This document shows positions 6,414 to 14,412 of a stretch of DNA of 15,427 nucleotides, in pieces; the stretch's first letter is position 1; each line of letters starts with the position of its first letter. The notes below the pieces were generated by a model that saw only the letters and a list, made by a program, of their open reading frames with translations, did no database searches and was not told the DNA's origin. The position numbers and the translations under genes were made by a program. Location: assembly GCA_964361075.1 (NCBI GenBank), contig CAYHZL010000078.1, positions 1 to 15,427 of the forward strand, read 5' to 3'. This DNA is from CAYHZL01 sp964361075 (lineage in GTDB: Bacteria; Bacteroidota; Ignavibacteria; UBA10030; UBA8401).

Positions 6414-7153
6414 TTCCGTCTCTCCCATAATTTAGCATATTTTGTAAACACATACATCGAAGAAAGTATTGCAAGAAGCAGACCTTGCACGCCATCTAAA
6501 AATCCGAGCCGAAAAAAATACATGCGGATAAAAAACCACGATGGACGAACCAACACATCAGCAAGTGTAAAATGCTTATTTTTTTTGAAGAGTTCTTCGC
6601 TGGCAAGTGTTGTATAACGATTAAATTTTGCTACATAGTGATACAGATTCGGATCGGTGAAGTGAAGCAAATCGTTTTGTAATTCACCAATTGCACCGCG
6701 AATATCCAACCCTTCATGCACAGCCGCAGAATTAAACGACGCGCGTTCTTTATGAAACAAACGCGGCACTCGTCCCGGATACCATCCTGAATGTTTAATC
6801 CATTTTCCAAGAAAATACGCGCGGCGCGCAACTGTAAATGCAGCTTCCTTCGGCTGATGTTCAATCAACTGCTGAATCTCCAATGCAAGTTCCGGCAATA
6901 CACGTTCATCAGCATCGAGCCATAAAATCCAATCGTTGGTTGCATGTTGAACAGCAAATTGTTTTGCTTCAGCAAAGCCAAGCCACGGCTGCACAAAAAT
7001 TTTGTCTGTATATTTTTTGGCAATTTCTACAGTTGCATCTTTGCTTTGCGCATCAACAATAATAATTTCATCAGCCCACTTCACACTTTCTAAACAATCA
7101 ACAATGTTGTGTGCTTCATTTTTTGTAATCACAATAACGGAAAGCGCTGCCAT
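6407..7153 (-). CDS. family 2 glycosyltransferase B, WaaE/KdtX-like LPS core enzyme
   Basis: The 248-residue enzyme has a GT-A fold start (SVIVITKNEAHNIVDCLESVKWADEIIIVD) and a metal/nucleotide-sugar binding DADE motif at residues 80-83. The GKWIKHSGWYPGRVPRLFHK and VHEGL segments recur in LPS core beta-1,4-glucosyltransferases of the WaaE/KdtX group. A hydrophobic stretch near the C-terminus probably touches the inner membrane. It most likely adds a sugar to lipid A-core on the cytoplasmic face. It is a paralogue of the gene at 10169-10999. The start codon overlaps the previous stop codon by 1 nt (TAATG), with GAGGAG just upstream. The stop codon lies inside the heptamer array. The sugar and acceptor cannot be told from sequence. 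Confidence 0.85.
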   Translation of the reverse strand: MAALSVIVITKNEAHNIVDCLESVKWADEIIIVDAQSKDATVEIAKKYTDKIFVQPWLGFAEAKQFAVQHATNDWILWLDADERVLPELALEIQQLIEHQPKEAAFTVARRAYFLGKWIKHSGWYPGRVPRLFHKERASFNSAAVHEGLDIRGAIGELQNDLLHFTDPNLYHYVAKFNRYTTLASEELFKKNKHFTLADVLVRPSWFFIRMYFFRLGFLDGVQGLLLAILSSMYVFTKYAKLWERRNQ

Positions 7154-8313
7154 TATTTCTCCTCTGCACTAACACGATCTGCCGCAAAAACCAAACCGAT
7201 ACTACTCCACACAAATACCATTATTTCGTGATCACCGAAATTCCATTCAAACATTCCGTTAATAAGAAAACCAATAAAGACAGCAAGCGAGCCAAGCACA
7301 ATTGAACCTGCCAGCCAATCATTTTTTAATTTTTTGAAAAGGGAAAATTCGACAGAAATTATTTTTGCAAAAAGAGCAAGCACGATGGTGAGCCCAATGC
7401 CGCCAATGGTAACCAACAGCGTTACAAAATTATTATGCAGATGCCCGCCCCCTTCAACGTCATCAGCATCTTTATATTTCTCGTACATGTAGTGAATATC
7501 GGTATCACCAATTCCCAGCAGCGGATAATTATGAGCAATGCGCCATCCGGTTTTCCACATCACAAGCCGCGCATGATTGGTAGGATCATTCACATCAATA
7601 ATACTTTTTGCACGTTGCACTTGATGTTGCGGAGCAAAAAGAAAAAAGGCTGCAATAAAAATTAAAAGTGCGGCAAATAATTTTCGATACTGTAATGCAC
7701 TGATAAGAATTATTCCGCCCAGAAATCCGAGCCACGAACTGCGTGTATTCGTCAACATCAAAGCAAGCAGCACGGGAATAAAAGCTGCCGCAAGAAATAT
7801 TTTTTCTTTTTTGGGTGTGTGAGGATTGAATAAGAACGGCATAAGCAGCAAACCGATAATCATTTTTAATCCGCCGGTCGTCATGTAATGCTGAAACATA
7901 AAAAGGCGATCTTGATGTTCAAAAAAATAAGCGCTGATTTCAAAAACAGAAAGCAAAGCGATGACACCCGAAATTATTTTCAAACTTAATAATATTTTCC
8001 TTTTCGAATCAAACGAAAGAATAATTACATAAACAAGTAGTATGAGTAATAATCGTTTCGTGTTATGTAATGCATCAAACGGATGTACGGCAGTGATCGT
8101 TGTTAAAAATTCGATGACAATGTAGACGAGAATAAAATAATCAAGCGGTGTGCGTGCAAGCAGCCATCGGCGTTCGGTGAAAGACCAGACTAGTAATAAT
8201 AAAAGCATCAACCCAAATGCGATTGATGAAACCGCAATAGAAATAGAAATACTTGCAAGTTGAAGAACGAGCAAAAAGAAAAGAGCGGTTGAAAATTTAT
8301 TTGACGTATTCAT
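7153..8313 (-). CDS. O-antigen ligase/polymerase-like membrane protein (WaaL/Wzy_C family)
   Basis: The 386-residue protein is a polytopic inner-membrane protein with about ten or more hydrophobic helices. It has a large periplasmic loop before residue ~295 holding the Wzy_C family landmarks: LTNTRSSWLGFLGG (Arg191), RLVMWKTGWRIA, LLGIGDTD and HLHNNFVTLLV (His291, His293). In WaaL these Arg and His residues are important for transferring undecaprenyl-linked glycan onto lipid A-core. Polymerases share the fold, so ligase versus polymerase is not settled; its place next to msbA and core glycosyltransferases favours ligase. The gene is 6 nt from msbA upstream, with AGGAAG before the ATG, and overlaps glycosyltransferase B by 1 nt. 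Confidence 0.8.
   Translation of the reverse strand: MNTSNKFSTALFFLLVLQLASISISIAVSSIAFGLMLLLLLVWSFTERRWLLARTPLDYFILVYIVIEFLTTITAVHPFDALHNTKRLLLILLVYVIILSFDSKRKILLSLKIISGVIALLSVFEISAYFFEHQDRLFMFQHYMTTGGLKMIIGLLLMPFLFNPHTPKKEKIFLAAAFIPVLLALMLTNTRSSWLGFLGGIILISALQYRKLFAALLIFIAAFFLFAPQHQVQRAKSIIDVNDPTNHARLVMWKTGWRIAHNYPLLGIGDTDIHYMYEKYKDADDVEGGGHLHNNFVTLLVTIGGIGLTIVLALFAKIISVEFSLFKKLKNDWLAGSIVLGSLAVFIGFLINGMFEWNFGDHEIMVFVWSSIGLVFAADRVSAEEK
7159..7164 (-). promoter_or_regulatory. ribosome-binding site GAGGAG of glycosyltransferase B
   Basis: GAGGAG lies 5 nt before the ATG at 7153 and is embedded in the last sense codons (Ala-Glu-Glu-Lys) of the O-antigen-ligase-like gene. Together with the TAATG stop/start overlap it indicates translational coupling and supports this start. 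Confidence 0.75.
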
Positions 8314-8319
8314 TCTTCC

Positions 8320-10167
8320 TCATACTGCAAATTGCATATCGTATAATTTTTTATACAGTCCGTTTTCTTGTTGAATCAACGCTGCATGTTTTCCCTCTTG
8401 CACAATTTTTCCCTGTTCAACAACTAAAATTCTATCCGCCTTACGAATGGTTGATAAACGATGCGCAATAACGAATGATGTTCTGTTTTGCATCAAACGT
8501 TCAATTGCTTCCTGCACGAGAATTTCGCTCTCTGAATCAAGTGCGGAAGTTGCTTCATCTAAAATCATGATCGGTGGATTTTTGAGAAGCGCGCGCGCGA
8601 TGGAAAGCCGTTGCCGTTGCCCGCCGGAAATTTTTGTTCCTCGATCTCCAATAATAGAATCAAAACCAGCCGGCATTGCATCTATAAATGAAAGCGCATT
8701 TGCCGCGCGCGCCGCCTCGCGAATTTTTTCTTCCGGAGTGTTCTGCAAACCGTACGCAATATTGTTGCGGACCGTATCGTTAAATAAAATCGTTTCCTGT
8801 GTAACAATCCCAATCATCTCTCGAAGCGACTTCACATCTATTGTTTTGATATCAACACCATCCAATAAAATTTTTCCGGCTGTTGGATCGTAAAACCTTG
8901 GAATCAGATCAACAAGCGTTGTCTTTCCCCCTCCGCTCGGACCAACAATTGCGATCACTTCACCTTTCTTAATATTCAAATTAATATTCGAAAGAATTTC
9001 ACGCTCGTCTGAGTATGAAAACGAAATATTGTCGAACGTGATTTCTTTGTGAAGTTCTCTTATCGAAACTGCATTTGGTGAATTTTGAATCGCCGGTTTT
9101 GTATCGAGGATTTCAAAAATGCGTTTTCCTGCTGCGGAAAATTCTTGCAAGCGATTATTGACGCTCCCTAATTCTTTCACCGGCGGCATCACTTGAAAAA
9201 TTGCAAATAAAAATCCCAGAAACTCCGACGCTTTCATTTCGCCGGTAATCAATACTTGTCTTCCTCCAAACCAAATAATTACAGCGCCGGCAAGAATCGA
9301 AAATAATTCAGTTGTCGGTGAAGAAAGATTGCGGATGCGCGTCATCTTTAAAATTGTTCGGAAGTAACTTTGTGTTTCTTTCTGAAATTTTTTGTTTTCA
9401 AATTCTTCCATCGCAAATGCTTTTACCACTTTCACATTGGAAATTGTTTCCTGCAAGACCGAAGTAATGTCCGCCATTTTTTCCTGCATCACACCGCTTT
9501 GTTTATGCAAGCGTAACCCGATTCCGGCAATAATGAGAAGTACAAATGGAAAAACGATAAAAGCGAGCAGTGTTAATTTCCAACTCAACGTAAATGCGAT
9601 CGAAAGAAAAACTATGATGAGCAAAGGTTCTTTTATGAGCGTTACAAAACTTGCAGAGACTCCGCCATTAACAACATTGACATCGTTCGTTACGCGCGAA
9701 ATAAGATTGCCGGTACGCTCATTGGTAAAATAGCTGAGCGAAAGATTATGGAGATGACGGTACAATGCATTCCGAAGGTCGCGCATTAAACTTTGTTCAA
9801 CAGTCGCCATTAAGTACGATTGGCAATAATCGAAAACATTTTTGAGCAGGAAGACAATAAGAATGAGAACGCAAATTTTAAGAAGCGCATCCGATTTTGA
9901 GCCGGAGAATAAAAATGTGCGCAGTCTGTTTTCAAAAGAATGTTTAACGTCAATAATTTCATTCGGAATAAGACTAAACTTTGGCGGTGTTTCCGCTTGC
10001 TGCTGCACTACCGGTGGTGCTTGCTCAAATAAAGTTTCAAGCAACGGAATTGTAAGATAAATTGACGCACCGCTAAAAATAGAAAACAAAATTGTACACA
10101 TCACCGAGAGCGTGAGCCATCGCCAATACGGACGAACATATCGAACAATGCGAAAAAATATTTTCAT
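8320..10167 (-). CDS. msbA: MsbA-like lipid A/LPS ABC exporter (fused membrane and ATPase domains)
   Basis: The 615-residue half-transporter has an N-terminal membrane domain with about six helices (residues 15-330) and a C-terminal ATPase. ATPase motifs are complete: Walker A GPSGGGKTT (409-417), Q-loop Gln457, signature ISGGQRQ (513-519), Walker B IMILDE (533-538) and H-loop His569. Homodimers of this family flip lipid A-core or other lipid-linked substrates to the periplasmic leaflet. An insertion around residues 48-75 (PPVVQQQAETPP) lies between the first two helices and would be periplasmic. The neighbouring core glycosyltransferases and ligase make lipid A-core the most likely substrate; a multidrug or other lipid exporter cannot be excluded. 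It follows glycosyltransferase A by 1 nt, and the next gene begins 6 nt after it. Confidence 0.85.
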   Translation of the reverse strand: MKIFFRIVRYVRPYWRWLTLSVMCTILFSIFSGASIYLTIPLLETLFEQAPPVVQQQAETPPKFSLIPNEIIDVKHSFENRLRTFLFSGSKSDALLKICVLILIVFLLKNVFDYCQSYLMATVEQSLMRDLRNALYRHLHNLSLSYFTNERTGNLISRVTNDVNVVNGGVSASFVTLIKEPLLIIVFLSIAFTLSWKLTLLAFIVFPFVLLIIAGIGLRLHKQSGVMQEKMADITSVLQETISNVKVVKAFAMEEFENKKFQKETQSYFRTILKMTRIRNLSSPTTELFSILAGAVIIWFGGRQVLITGEMKASEFLGFLFAIFQVMPPVKELGSVNNRLQEFSAAGKRIFEILDTKPAIQNSPNAVSIRELHKEITFDNISFSYSDEREILSNINLNIKKGEVIAIVGPSGGGKTTLVDLIPRFYDPTAGKILLDGVDIKTIDVKSLREMIGIVTQETILFNDTVRNNIAYGLQNTPEEKIREAARAANALSFIDAMPAGFDSIIGDRGTKISGGQRQRLSIARALLKNPPIMILDEATSALDSESEILVQEAIERLMQNRTSFVIAHRLSTIRKADRILVVEQGKIVQEGKHAALIQQENGLYKKLYDMQFAV

Positions 10168-10168
10168 A

Positions 10169-10999
10169 TTATTGAAGTTGTTTAAGAGAGAGCAGCTGCT
10201 CGGTGGTAATCGGCGGTTGTGCAGAATTATTTTTCATTGCAGTCCCAAAGGGATTTTCAATTTGATATTCCCAACTTTTTGCATACACCAATAATGTGTA
10301 CAACGATGAATACATCGCTAATAAAAATCCATGGAAGCCATCACGAAAACCCTGCAACGAAAAAAACATGCGCACAAATACTGCACTCGGATTCAACAAA
10401 AAATTATACCATTGGATTTTTTTGTTCGGTCGTGCTGAAAGTTTATTGACGACTTCAAGCGATGTGTAGTCGTTCATTTTTTCGAGATACTGATGTAACG
10501 AATGATATGTGTAATGATTGAATGCATTCGTCAATCGTGCAATTTTTCCTTGTACTTCAAATCCTTCATGCACTGGGCGTACATTCATTGTAGTAACAGA
10601 TTTTTTAAATAACCGTAATTGATGTACTGGATACCATCCGCCATGCTTCATCCATTTGCCAAGAAAAAAACTTTTTCGTGGAATTTCATAACCGGCAATG
10701 TCTGTATTCGATGAAAGGATACTTTCAATTTCAATCTTCAACTCTTCTGTAATTTCTTCGTCAGCATCAAGCGAAAGCACCCACTCGTTCTTCGCTTGCG
10801 AGAGCGCAAACATTTTTTGTTTTGCAAATCCTTCCCACTTACGTTGTACAACTTTTGCATTGAACTTCTTGCACAGTTCAACAGTAGCATCGGTGCTCAT
10901 CGCATCAACAACAATAATCTCATCCGCCCACTGAATGCTTTTGAGGCAGCGCGCGATGTTCTGTTCTTCATTTTTCGTTATAATAGTTATTGAAAGCAT
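10169..10999 (-). CDS. family 2 glycosyltransferase A, WaaE/KdtX-like LPS core enzyme
   Basis: The 276-residue product shares its layout with glycosyltransferase B: ITIITKNEEQNIARCL at the start, WADEIIVVDAMSTDATVE, the metal/donor site DADEE (residues 78-82), GKWMKHGGWYPVHQLRLFKK and PVHEGF. It also has a ~30-residue C-terminal tail (NPFGTAMKNNSAQPP...) that B lacks. It probably adds a sugar to the LPS core on the cytoplasmic side before export by the adjacent ABC transporter. The start is the ATG at 10999. Two GTG codons upstream (11008 and 11005) would place the N-terminus inside the left inverted repeat of the GxxExxY cassette and are less likely. The region just before the ATG is repeat sequence and has no good ribosome-binding site. 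Confidence 0.85.
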   Translation of the reverse strand: MLSITIITKNEEQNIARCLKSIQWADEIIVVDAMSTDATVELCKKFNAKVVQRKWEGFAKQKMFALSQAKNEWVLSLDADEEITEELKIEIESILSSNTDIAGYEIPRKSFFLGKWMKHGGWYPVHQLRLFKKSVTTMNVRPVHEGFEVQGKIARLTNAFNHYTYHSLHQYLEKMNDYTSLEVVNKLSARPNKKIQWYNFLLNPSAVFVRMFFSLQGFRDGFHGFLLAMYSSLYTLLVYAKSWEYQIENPFGTAMKNNSAQPPITTEQLLSLKQLQ

Positions 11000-11003
11000 A
11001 ATC

Positions 11004-11031
11004 ACCACAGAGACACAGAGGCACAGAGAAT
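11004..11031 (+). repeat. left inverted-repeat arm of the GxxExxY cassette
   Basis: Inside the 28 bp are three tandem octamers of the form CACAGAGR (A, G, A at the last position), preceded by AC and followed by AT. It pairs with the arm at 11432-11459 with three mismatches. It sits directly upstream of the glycosyltransferase A start codon and so forms its mRNA leader. Confidence 0.85.
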
Positions 11032-11033
11032 AT

Positions 11034-11426
11034 TTATAAAATAATTCTCTTGATTCCTTTTTTAATAATAGAAACGTTGAAATTAATTAAAAGACCAACT
11101 CTTTTGCCCGAAAGTTTAAGATAGGTTAGTAGTTGGGCTTCAAAAACAGGCAACATTTGTTCTACAGATTTTAACTCTACAATCACCTTATCTTCAACGA
11201 GTATATCAATACGCAAATTAGTATCTACATTTTTATTTTTATAGATAATTGGAAGATTGACTTGAGTTGCAACTCTAAGTTTTTTCTCTTGTAATTCTAT
11301 GATTAGACATTTTTCGTAAACTGATTCCAATAATCCTGGACCGAGACTCGAATGCACTTGAAACGCTGCATCTACAATCTTCCCTGTTAATTCATTATAC
11401 GAAGAATCTAAGGGTTCAAAGTTCAT
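11034..11426 (-). CDS. GxxExxY family protein (PD-(D/E)XK nuclease-like fold)
   Basis: The complete 130-residue protein matches the GxxExxY family (TIGR04256), which has a PD-(D/E)XK nuclease-like fold and no established function that I know of. The naming motif is GLLESVY at residues 31-37 (Gly31, Glu34, Tyr37). The nuclease-like core reads RIDILVEDKVIVELKSVEQM (73-92), with Asp74, Glu84 and Lys86 in the D...ExK spacing, so the putative active site is intact. The C-terminal KRVGLLINFN...IKRIIL is also typical. Length is full for the family and there is no frameshift. The gene is enclosed by inverted repeats and has no recognisable strong ribosome-binding site; AGAGAA from the right arm lies upstream of the ATG. 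Nuclease activity and mobility are inferred, not shown. Confidence 0.88.
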   Translation of the reverse strand: MNFEPLDSSYNELTGKIVDAAFQVHSSLGPGLLESVYEKCLIIELQEKKLRVATQVNLPIIYKNKNVDTNLRIDILVEDKVIVELKSVEQMLPVFEAQLLTYLKLSGKRVGLLINFNVSIIKKGIKRIIL

Positions 11427-11431
11427 TTAAA

Positions 11432-11459
11432 ATTCTCTGTGTCTCCGTGCCTCTGTGGT
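11432..11459 (-). repeat. right inverted-repeat arm of the GxxExxY cassette
   Basis: Read on the minus strand this arm is AC, three octamers (CACAGAGG, CACGGAGA, CACAGAGA) and AT. It differs from the left arm at three positions, all A/G exchanges. It separates the leuS stop codon from the GxxExxY start and forms the leader of the GxxExxY gene. Confidence 0.85.
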
Positions 11460-11465
11460 AAAAAG

Positions 11466-14054
11466 CTATCTGACCACAAAGTTCACTAACTTATTCTTCA
11501 CAATAATTTCTTTTACAATCTGCTTTCCTTCGAGATGCACTTTCATGTTGGGCTCAGCGATGGCAAGTTCTTTTAATCTCGTTTCTGTTGCATCAAGCGG
11601 CGCTGTAAATTTCGCTCGTACTTTACCATTCACTTGCGCAACGATTGTTACTTCATCGGCAACAAGCAGTGCAGAATTATATGCAATCCATTTTTCAAGC
11701 GATACAGATGTTGTGTTGCCCAATTTCGTCCACAACTCTTCTGCAATGTGTGGCGCGAATGGTGAAAGCAATAAGACAAACTGTTGCATCAACTTGCGCG
11801 GAAGTTCTTCAAGCTTTGTCGCCTCATTCACAAAAATCATCATTTGCGAAATTGCCGTGTTAAATCGTAGCGCTTCTACATCGTCACCAACTTTTTTTAT
11901 TGTCTGATGAAAAAGACGTTCGAACTCTGCACTCGGCTTCACATTTTTCAATGCTGAATTTAATTCGCCGGTTTCTTCATTCACAAACAATCGCCACACA
12001 CGATTTAAAAAACGATACACACCTTCAACACCTTTGGTACTCCACGGTTTTATTTCTTCGAGTGGTCCCATAAACATTTCAAACAAACGTAACGAATCAG
12101 CGCCATATTCTTTTACCACATCATCAGGATTGACGACATTGCCGCGCGACTTCGACATTTTGCGCGAATCTTCACCAAGAATAATTCCTTGATGGCGCAA
12201 TTTTGCAAACGGCTCGATTGATGAAACATAACCGAGATCGTGTAACACTTTATGCCAGAAGCGCGCGTAGAGCAAATGTAGCACGGCATGTTCCGAGCCG
12301 CCGACATACAAATCAATCGGCATCCAATATTTTTCTTTTTCTTTCGAGCAAAACGCATTGTCATTTTTCGGATCGATGTAACGCAAATAGTACCAGCATG
12401 AACCTGCCCATTGAGGCATTGTGTTCGTCTCGCGGCGTCCTTTCAATCCCGTTTCTTTATCAACAACATTCACCCACTCTGTTGCAAGTGCAAGCGGCGA
12501 TTCTGTCGTTCCGCTCGGCTGAAATTTTTGTAGCTCAGGAAGACGCAGCGGCAATTCTTTTTCATCCACCGTTTTCATCGTTCCATCTTCGAGATAAATA
12601 ATTGGAATCGGTTCGCCCCAATATCGCTGACGAGAGAACAACCAATCGCGCAATTTATAATTGATTGTTTTTTTACCGATACTTTTCTTTTCCAACCATT
12701 CCGTAATTTTTTTGAACGCTTCTTCGTACGAAAGCCCGTTGATGTTCACCTCATCATTCGAAGAATTCACACATTCACTTTCTTTCGCTATGAACACTTG
12801 TTGCTGCACATCGTGTGGAGATTTTACAACTTCAATGATTTGTAGTTGAAATTTTTTTGCAAACTCCCAGTCGCGTTCATCATGCGCGGGTACCGCCATA
12901 ATTGCGCCGGTGCCGTATCCCATCAACACATAATCGGCAATCCACACAGGAATATTTTTTTTCGTTGTGGGATTGAGAACGTACGCGCCGGTAAACACGC
13001 CGCTCTTTTCTTTTTCTGTGCCGCGTTCCAATTCTGATTTTAAAACAGCTTGTTGTATGTAGTGCGCAACTTCTATTTTTTTATCTTCGGAAGTAATCAC
13101 AGCAACAAGCGGATGTTCGGGCGCAAGCACCATGTATGTTGCACCGAACAACGTATCCGGCCGCGTGGTAAAGACGCGGATTTTTTCGTCTCGATTCACA
13201 ATTTGAAAATCAACCTCCGCACCTTCCGAGCGACCGATCCAATTGCGCTGCATTTCCAATGTTGAAGCAGGCCAATCCAATTGCACGCCATCTTTTAAGA
13301 ATCGCTCGGAGTAGGCAGTAATGCGCATCATCCATTGCTTCAGCGGTTTGCGTTCAACAGTGTACCCTTTTTCCGTCCACTCGGTTACTTCTTCATTTGC
13401 AAGCACAGTGCCGAGCCCTTCGCACCAGTTCACCGGAATTTCTGCAACATAAGCCAAACGGAAATTTGCAAGAATATCGTGCTGTTCTTTTTTCGATTTC
13501 TTTTTCCATTCATCAGCAGTGAATTGTTCTTTACTTTCAATCTTCGTAGTTCCGTGCTGTTCAAATTCTTGAATTAATTTTTCAATCGGTTGCGCTTTCT
13601 GTACGCGAGCATCGAACCAAGAATTGTACACTTTCAAAAAAATCCATTGTGTCCACTTGTAATAATTCGGATCGGTGGTCAAAACTTCGCGTGACCAATC
13701 GTAACTCAATCCGAGCATTTTAATCTGACGTCTGAAATTATTAATATTCTGTTCCGTTGTAATGTGCGGATGAATATTCGTTTGCATTGCGTATCGTTCC
13801 GCAGGCAAACCAAACGCATCCCATCCCATCGGATGCAACACGTTCACACCATTCATGCGTTTGTATCGGCAGAAAATATCAGTCGCCGTGTATCCTTCCG
13901 GATGCCCGACATGCAATCCCGTGCCAGACGGATATGGAAACATATCGAGCACATACATTTTTGGTTTTGAAGTATCGTCAGTTGTTGCAAATGTTTGATG
14001 ATCGTCCCAATACTTTTGCCACTTCGGTTCTATTTCAGAAAAATTATACTTCAT
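11466..14054 (-). CDS. leuS: leucyl-tRNA synthetase
   Basis: This cytoplasmic class I aminoacyl-tRNA synthetase charges tRNA-Leu with leucine. The 862-residue length is normal for the bacterial enzyme. The catalytic domain shows the PYPSGTGLHVGHPEGY stretch with HVGH at residues 48-51 (the HIGH motif) and KMSKS at 632-636. The CP1 editing domain has its threonine-rich region TTRPDTLFGATY (296-307) and GTGAIMAVPAHDERD (381-395), so proofreading of mischarged tRNA should be intact. The C-terminal end (VNGKVRAK...VKEIIVKNKLVNFVV) is the usual tRNA-binding tail. The 358-bp upstream region carries the larger copy of the multi-hairpin repeat, and no T-box leader is visible. A TTGAAC/AATTTA pair with 17-nt spacing lies about 30-70 nt upstream of the ATG as a weak promoter candidate. 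No Shine-Dalgarno sequence is evident. Confidence 0.97.
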   Translation of the reverse strand: MKYNFSEIEPKWQKYWDDHQTFATTDDTSKPKMYVLDMFPYPSGTGLHVGHPEGYTATDIFCRYKRMNGVNVLHPMGWDAFGLPAERYAMQTNIHPHITTEQNINNFRRQIKMLGLSYDWSREVLTTDPNYYKWTQWIFLKVYNSWFDARVQKAQPIEKLIQEFEQHGTTKIESKEQFTADEWKKKSKKEQHDILANFRLAYVAEIPVNWCEGLGTVLANEEVTEWTEKGYTVERKPLKQWMMRITAYSERFLKDGVQLDWPASTLEMQRNWIGRSEGAEVDFQIVNRDEKIRVFTTRPDTLFGATYMVLAPEHPLVAVITSEDKKIEVAHYIQQAVLKSELERGTEKEKSGVFTGAYVLNPTTKKNIPVWIADYVLMGYGTGAIMAVPAHDERDWEFAKKFQLQIIEVVKSPHDVQQQVFIAKESECVNSSNDEVNINGLSYEEAFKKITEWLEKKSIGKKTINYKLRDWLFSRQRYWGEPIPIIYLEDGTMKTVDEKELPLRLPELQKFQPSGTTESPLALATEWVNVVDKETGLKGRRETNTMPQWAGSCWYYLRYIDPKNDNAFCSKEKEKYWMPIDLYVGGSEHAVLHLLYARFWHKVLHDLGYVSSIEPFAKLRHQGIILGEDSRKMSKSRGNVVNPDDVVKEYGADSLRLFEMFMGPLEEIKPWSTKGVEGVYRFLNRVWRLFVNEETGELNSALKNVKPSAEFERLFHQTIKKVGDDVEALRFNTAISQMMIFVNEATKLEELPRKLMQQFVLLLSPFAPHIAEELWTKLGNTTSVSLEKWIAYNSALLVADEVTIVAQVNGKVRAKFTAPLDATETRLKELAIAEPNMKVHLEGKQIVKEIIVKNKLVNFVVR

Positions 14055-14412
14055 TGATTCGAAATTGATAAATTGATTTATTTTCTATTGGGTTCAATAC
14101 CCCGACGTCACAAAGTGATCTGGCGAAGCCATTCCCGAAGGGATCCCTTTGGGACACTTCGTGACCTTCGGGACTTGCGTCGTCATTCCCGTCCCAAAGG
14201 GATCCCTTCGGGACATGCTTTTGGCGGGAATCTAAACTGTGGATGCCCGCCTTCGCGGGCATGACGAATACCCCGTCCCGCCTTGCGGGACTGCGGGGAT
14301 GATTTATTTGCACTTGCGTAAATCTACAGGCAGAAGTTAAAAAAAAATGAGGCGATAAGCAACGAAGTGGGATTGATAGGAAAAGAGATGATTACACAAA
14401 TTCTTTATTCAT
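14055..14412. other. 358-bp intergenic region upstream of leuS, repeat-filled
   Basis: No gene is credible here. Most of it (14096-14293) is the enlarged multi-hairpin repeat. The 14055-14095 part is AT-rich leader and likely promoter region for leuS. The 14294-14412 part is AT-rich with an A8 run (T8 on the minus strand) just right of 14338 but no clear hairpin before it, so I see no convincing terminator for the regulator gene other than the repeat itself. Confidence 0.7.
14096..14293 (-). repeat. multi-hairpin dispersed repeat, copy 2 (198 bp, inverted and enlarged)
   Basis: Read on the minus strand it follows copy 1 in order: the CAGTCCCGC hairpin (14275-14291), the ATGCCCGC/GCGGGCAT hairpin (14243-14262), the ATCCACAG and TAGATTCCCGCCAA words, and the final CGGGGTATT. 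It is about 78 bp longer. The extra length includes two near-palindromic blocks centred on GGATCC (14133-14155 and 14191-14214) in opposite orientation, one of them inside the loop of the third hairpin. It lies just upstream of leuS and is non-coding. Confidence 0.75.

Larger units (their letters stand above)
11004..11459. mobile_element. 456-bp GxxExxY cassette bounded by 28-bp imperfect inverted repeats
   Basis: The unit consists of a left arm (11004-11031), a complete GxxExxY gene and a right arm (11432-11459). The arms match at 25 of 28 positions in inverted orientation. Only 2 nt separate the left arm from the gene's stop codon and 5 nt separate its start codon from the right arm. The unit fits exactly into the seam between leuS (6 nt away) and glycosyltransferase A (4 nt from its ATG). 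No transposase, no target-site duplication and no other gene are visible. Calling it mobile is inference from the compact boundaries and the inverted repeats. Confidence 0.6.

Noticed and set aside
8447..8893. Plus-strand 148-residue open frame
   Set aside because: It is antisense to the ATPase domain of the MsbA-like gene, whose motifs are complete; it has no domain of its own.
11000..11008. GTG start for glycosyltransferase A inside the repeat arm
   Set aside because: It adds only three residues, lies in the repeat, and the paralogue begins at the position equivalent to the ATG at 10999.
11455..14068. Several plus-strand open frames across leuS
   Set aside because: They are shadows of the intact leuS coding sequence with low-complexity, Cys- and Ser-rich translations.
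4160..14293. Composite transposon bounded by the two inverted multi-hairpin repeats
   Set aside because: The enclosed genes are housekeeping and LPS genes, there is no transposase, and such repeats are probably numerous in the genome.
14044..14313. Minus-strand 89-residue open frame upstream of leuS
   Set aside because: It is translated hairpin repeat, overlaps the leuS start and has no family features.
14055..14412. T-box riboswitch upstream of leuS
   Set aside because: No T-box core sequence or specifier-loop structure was seen; the hairpins belong to the dispersed repeat.
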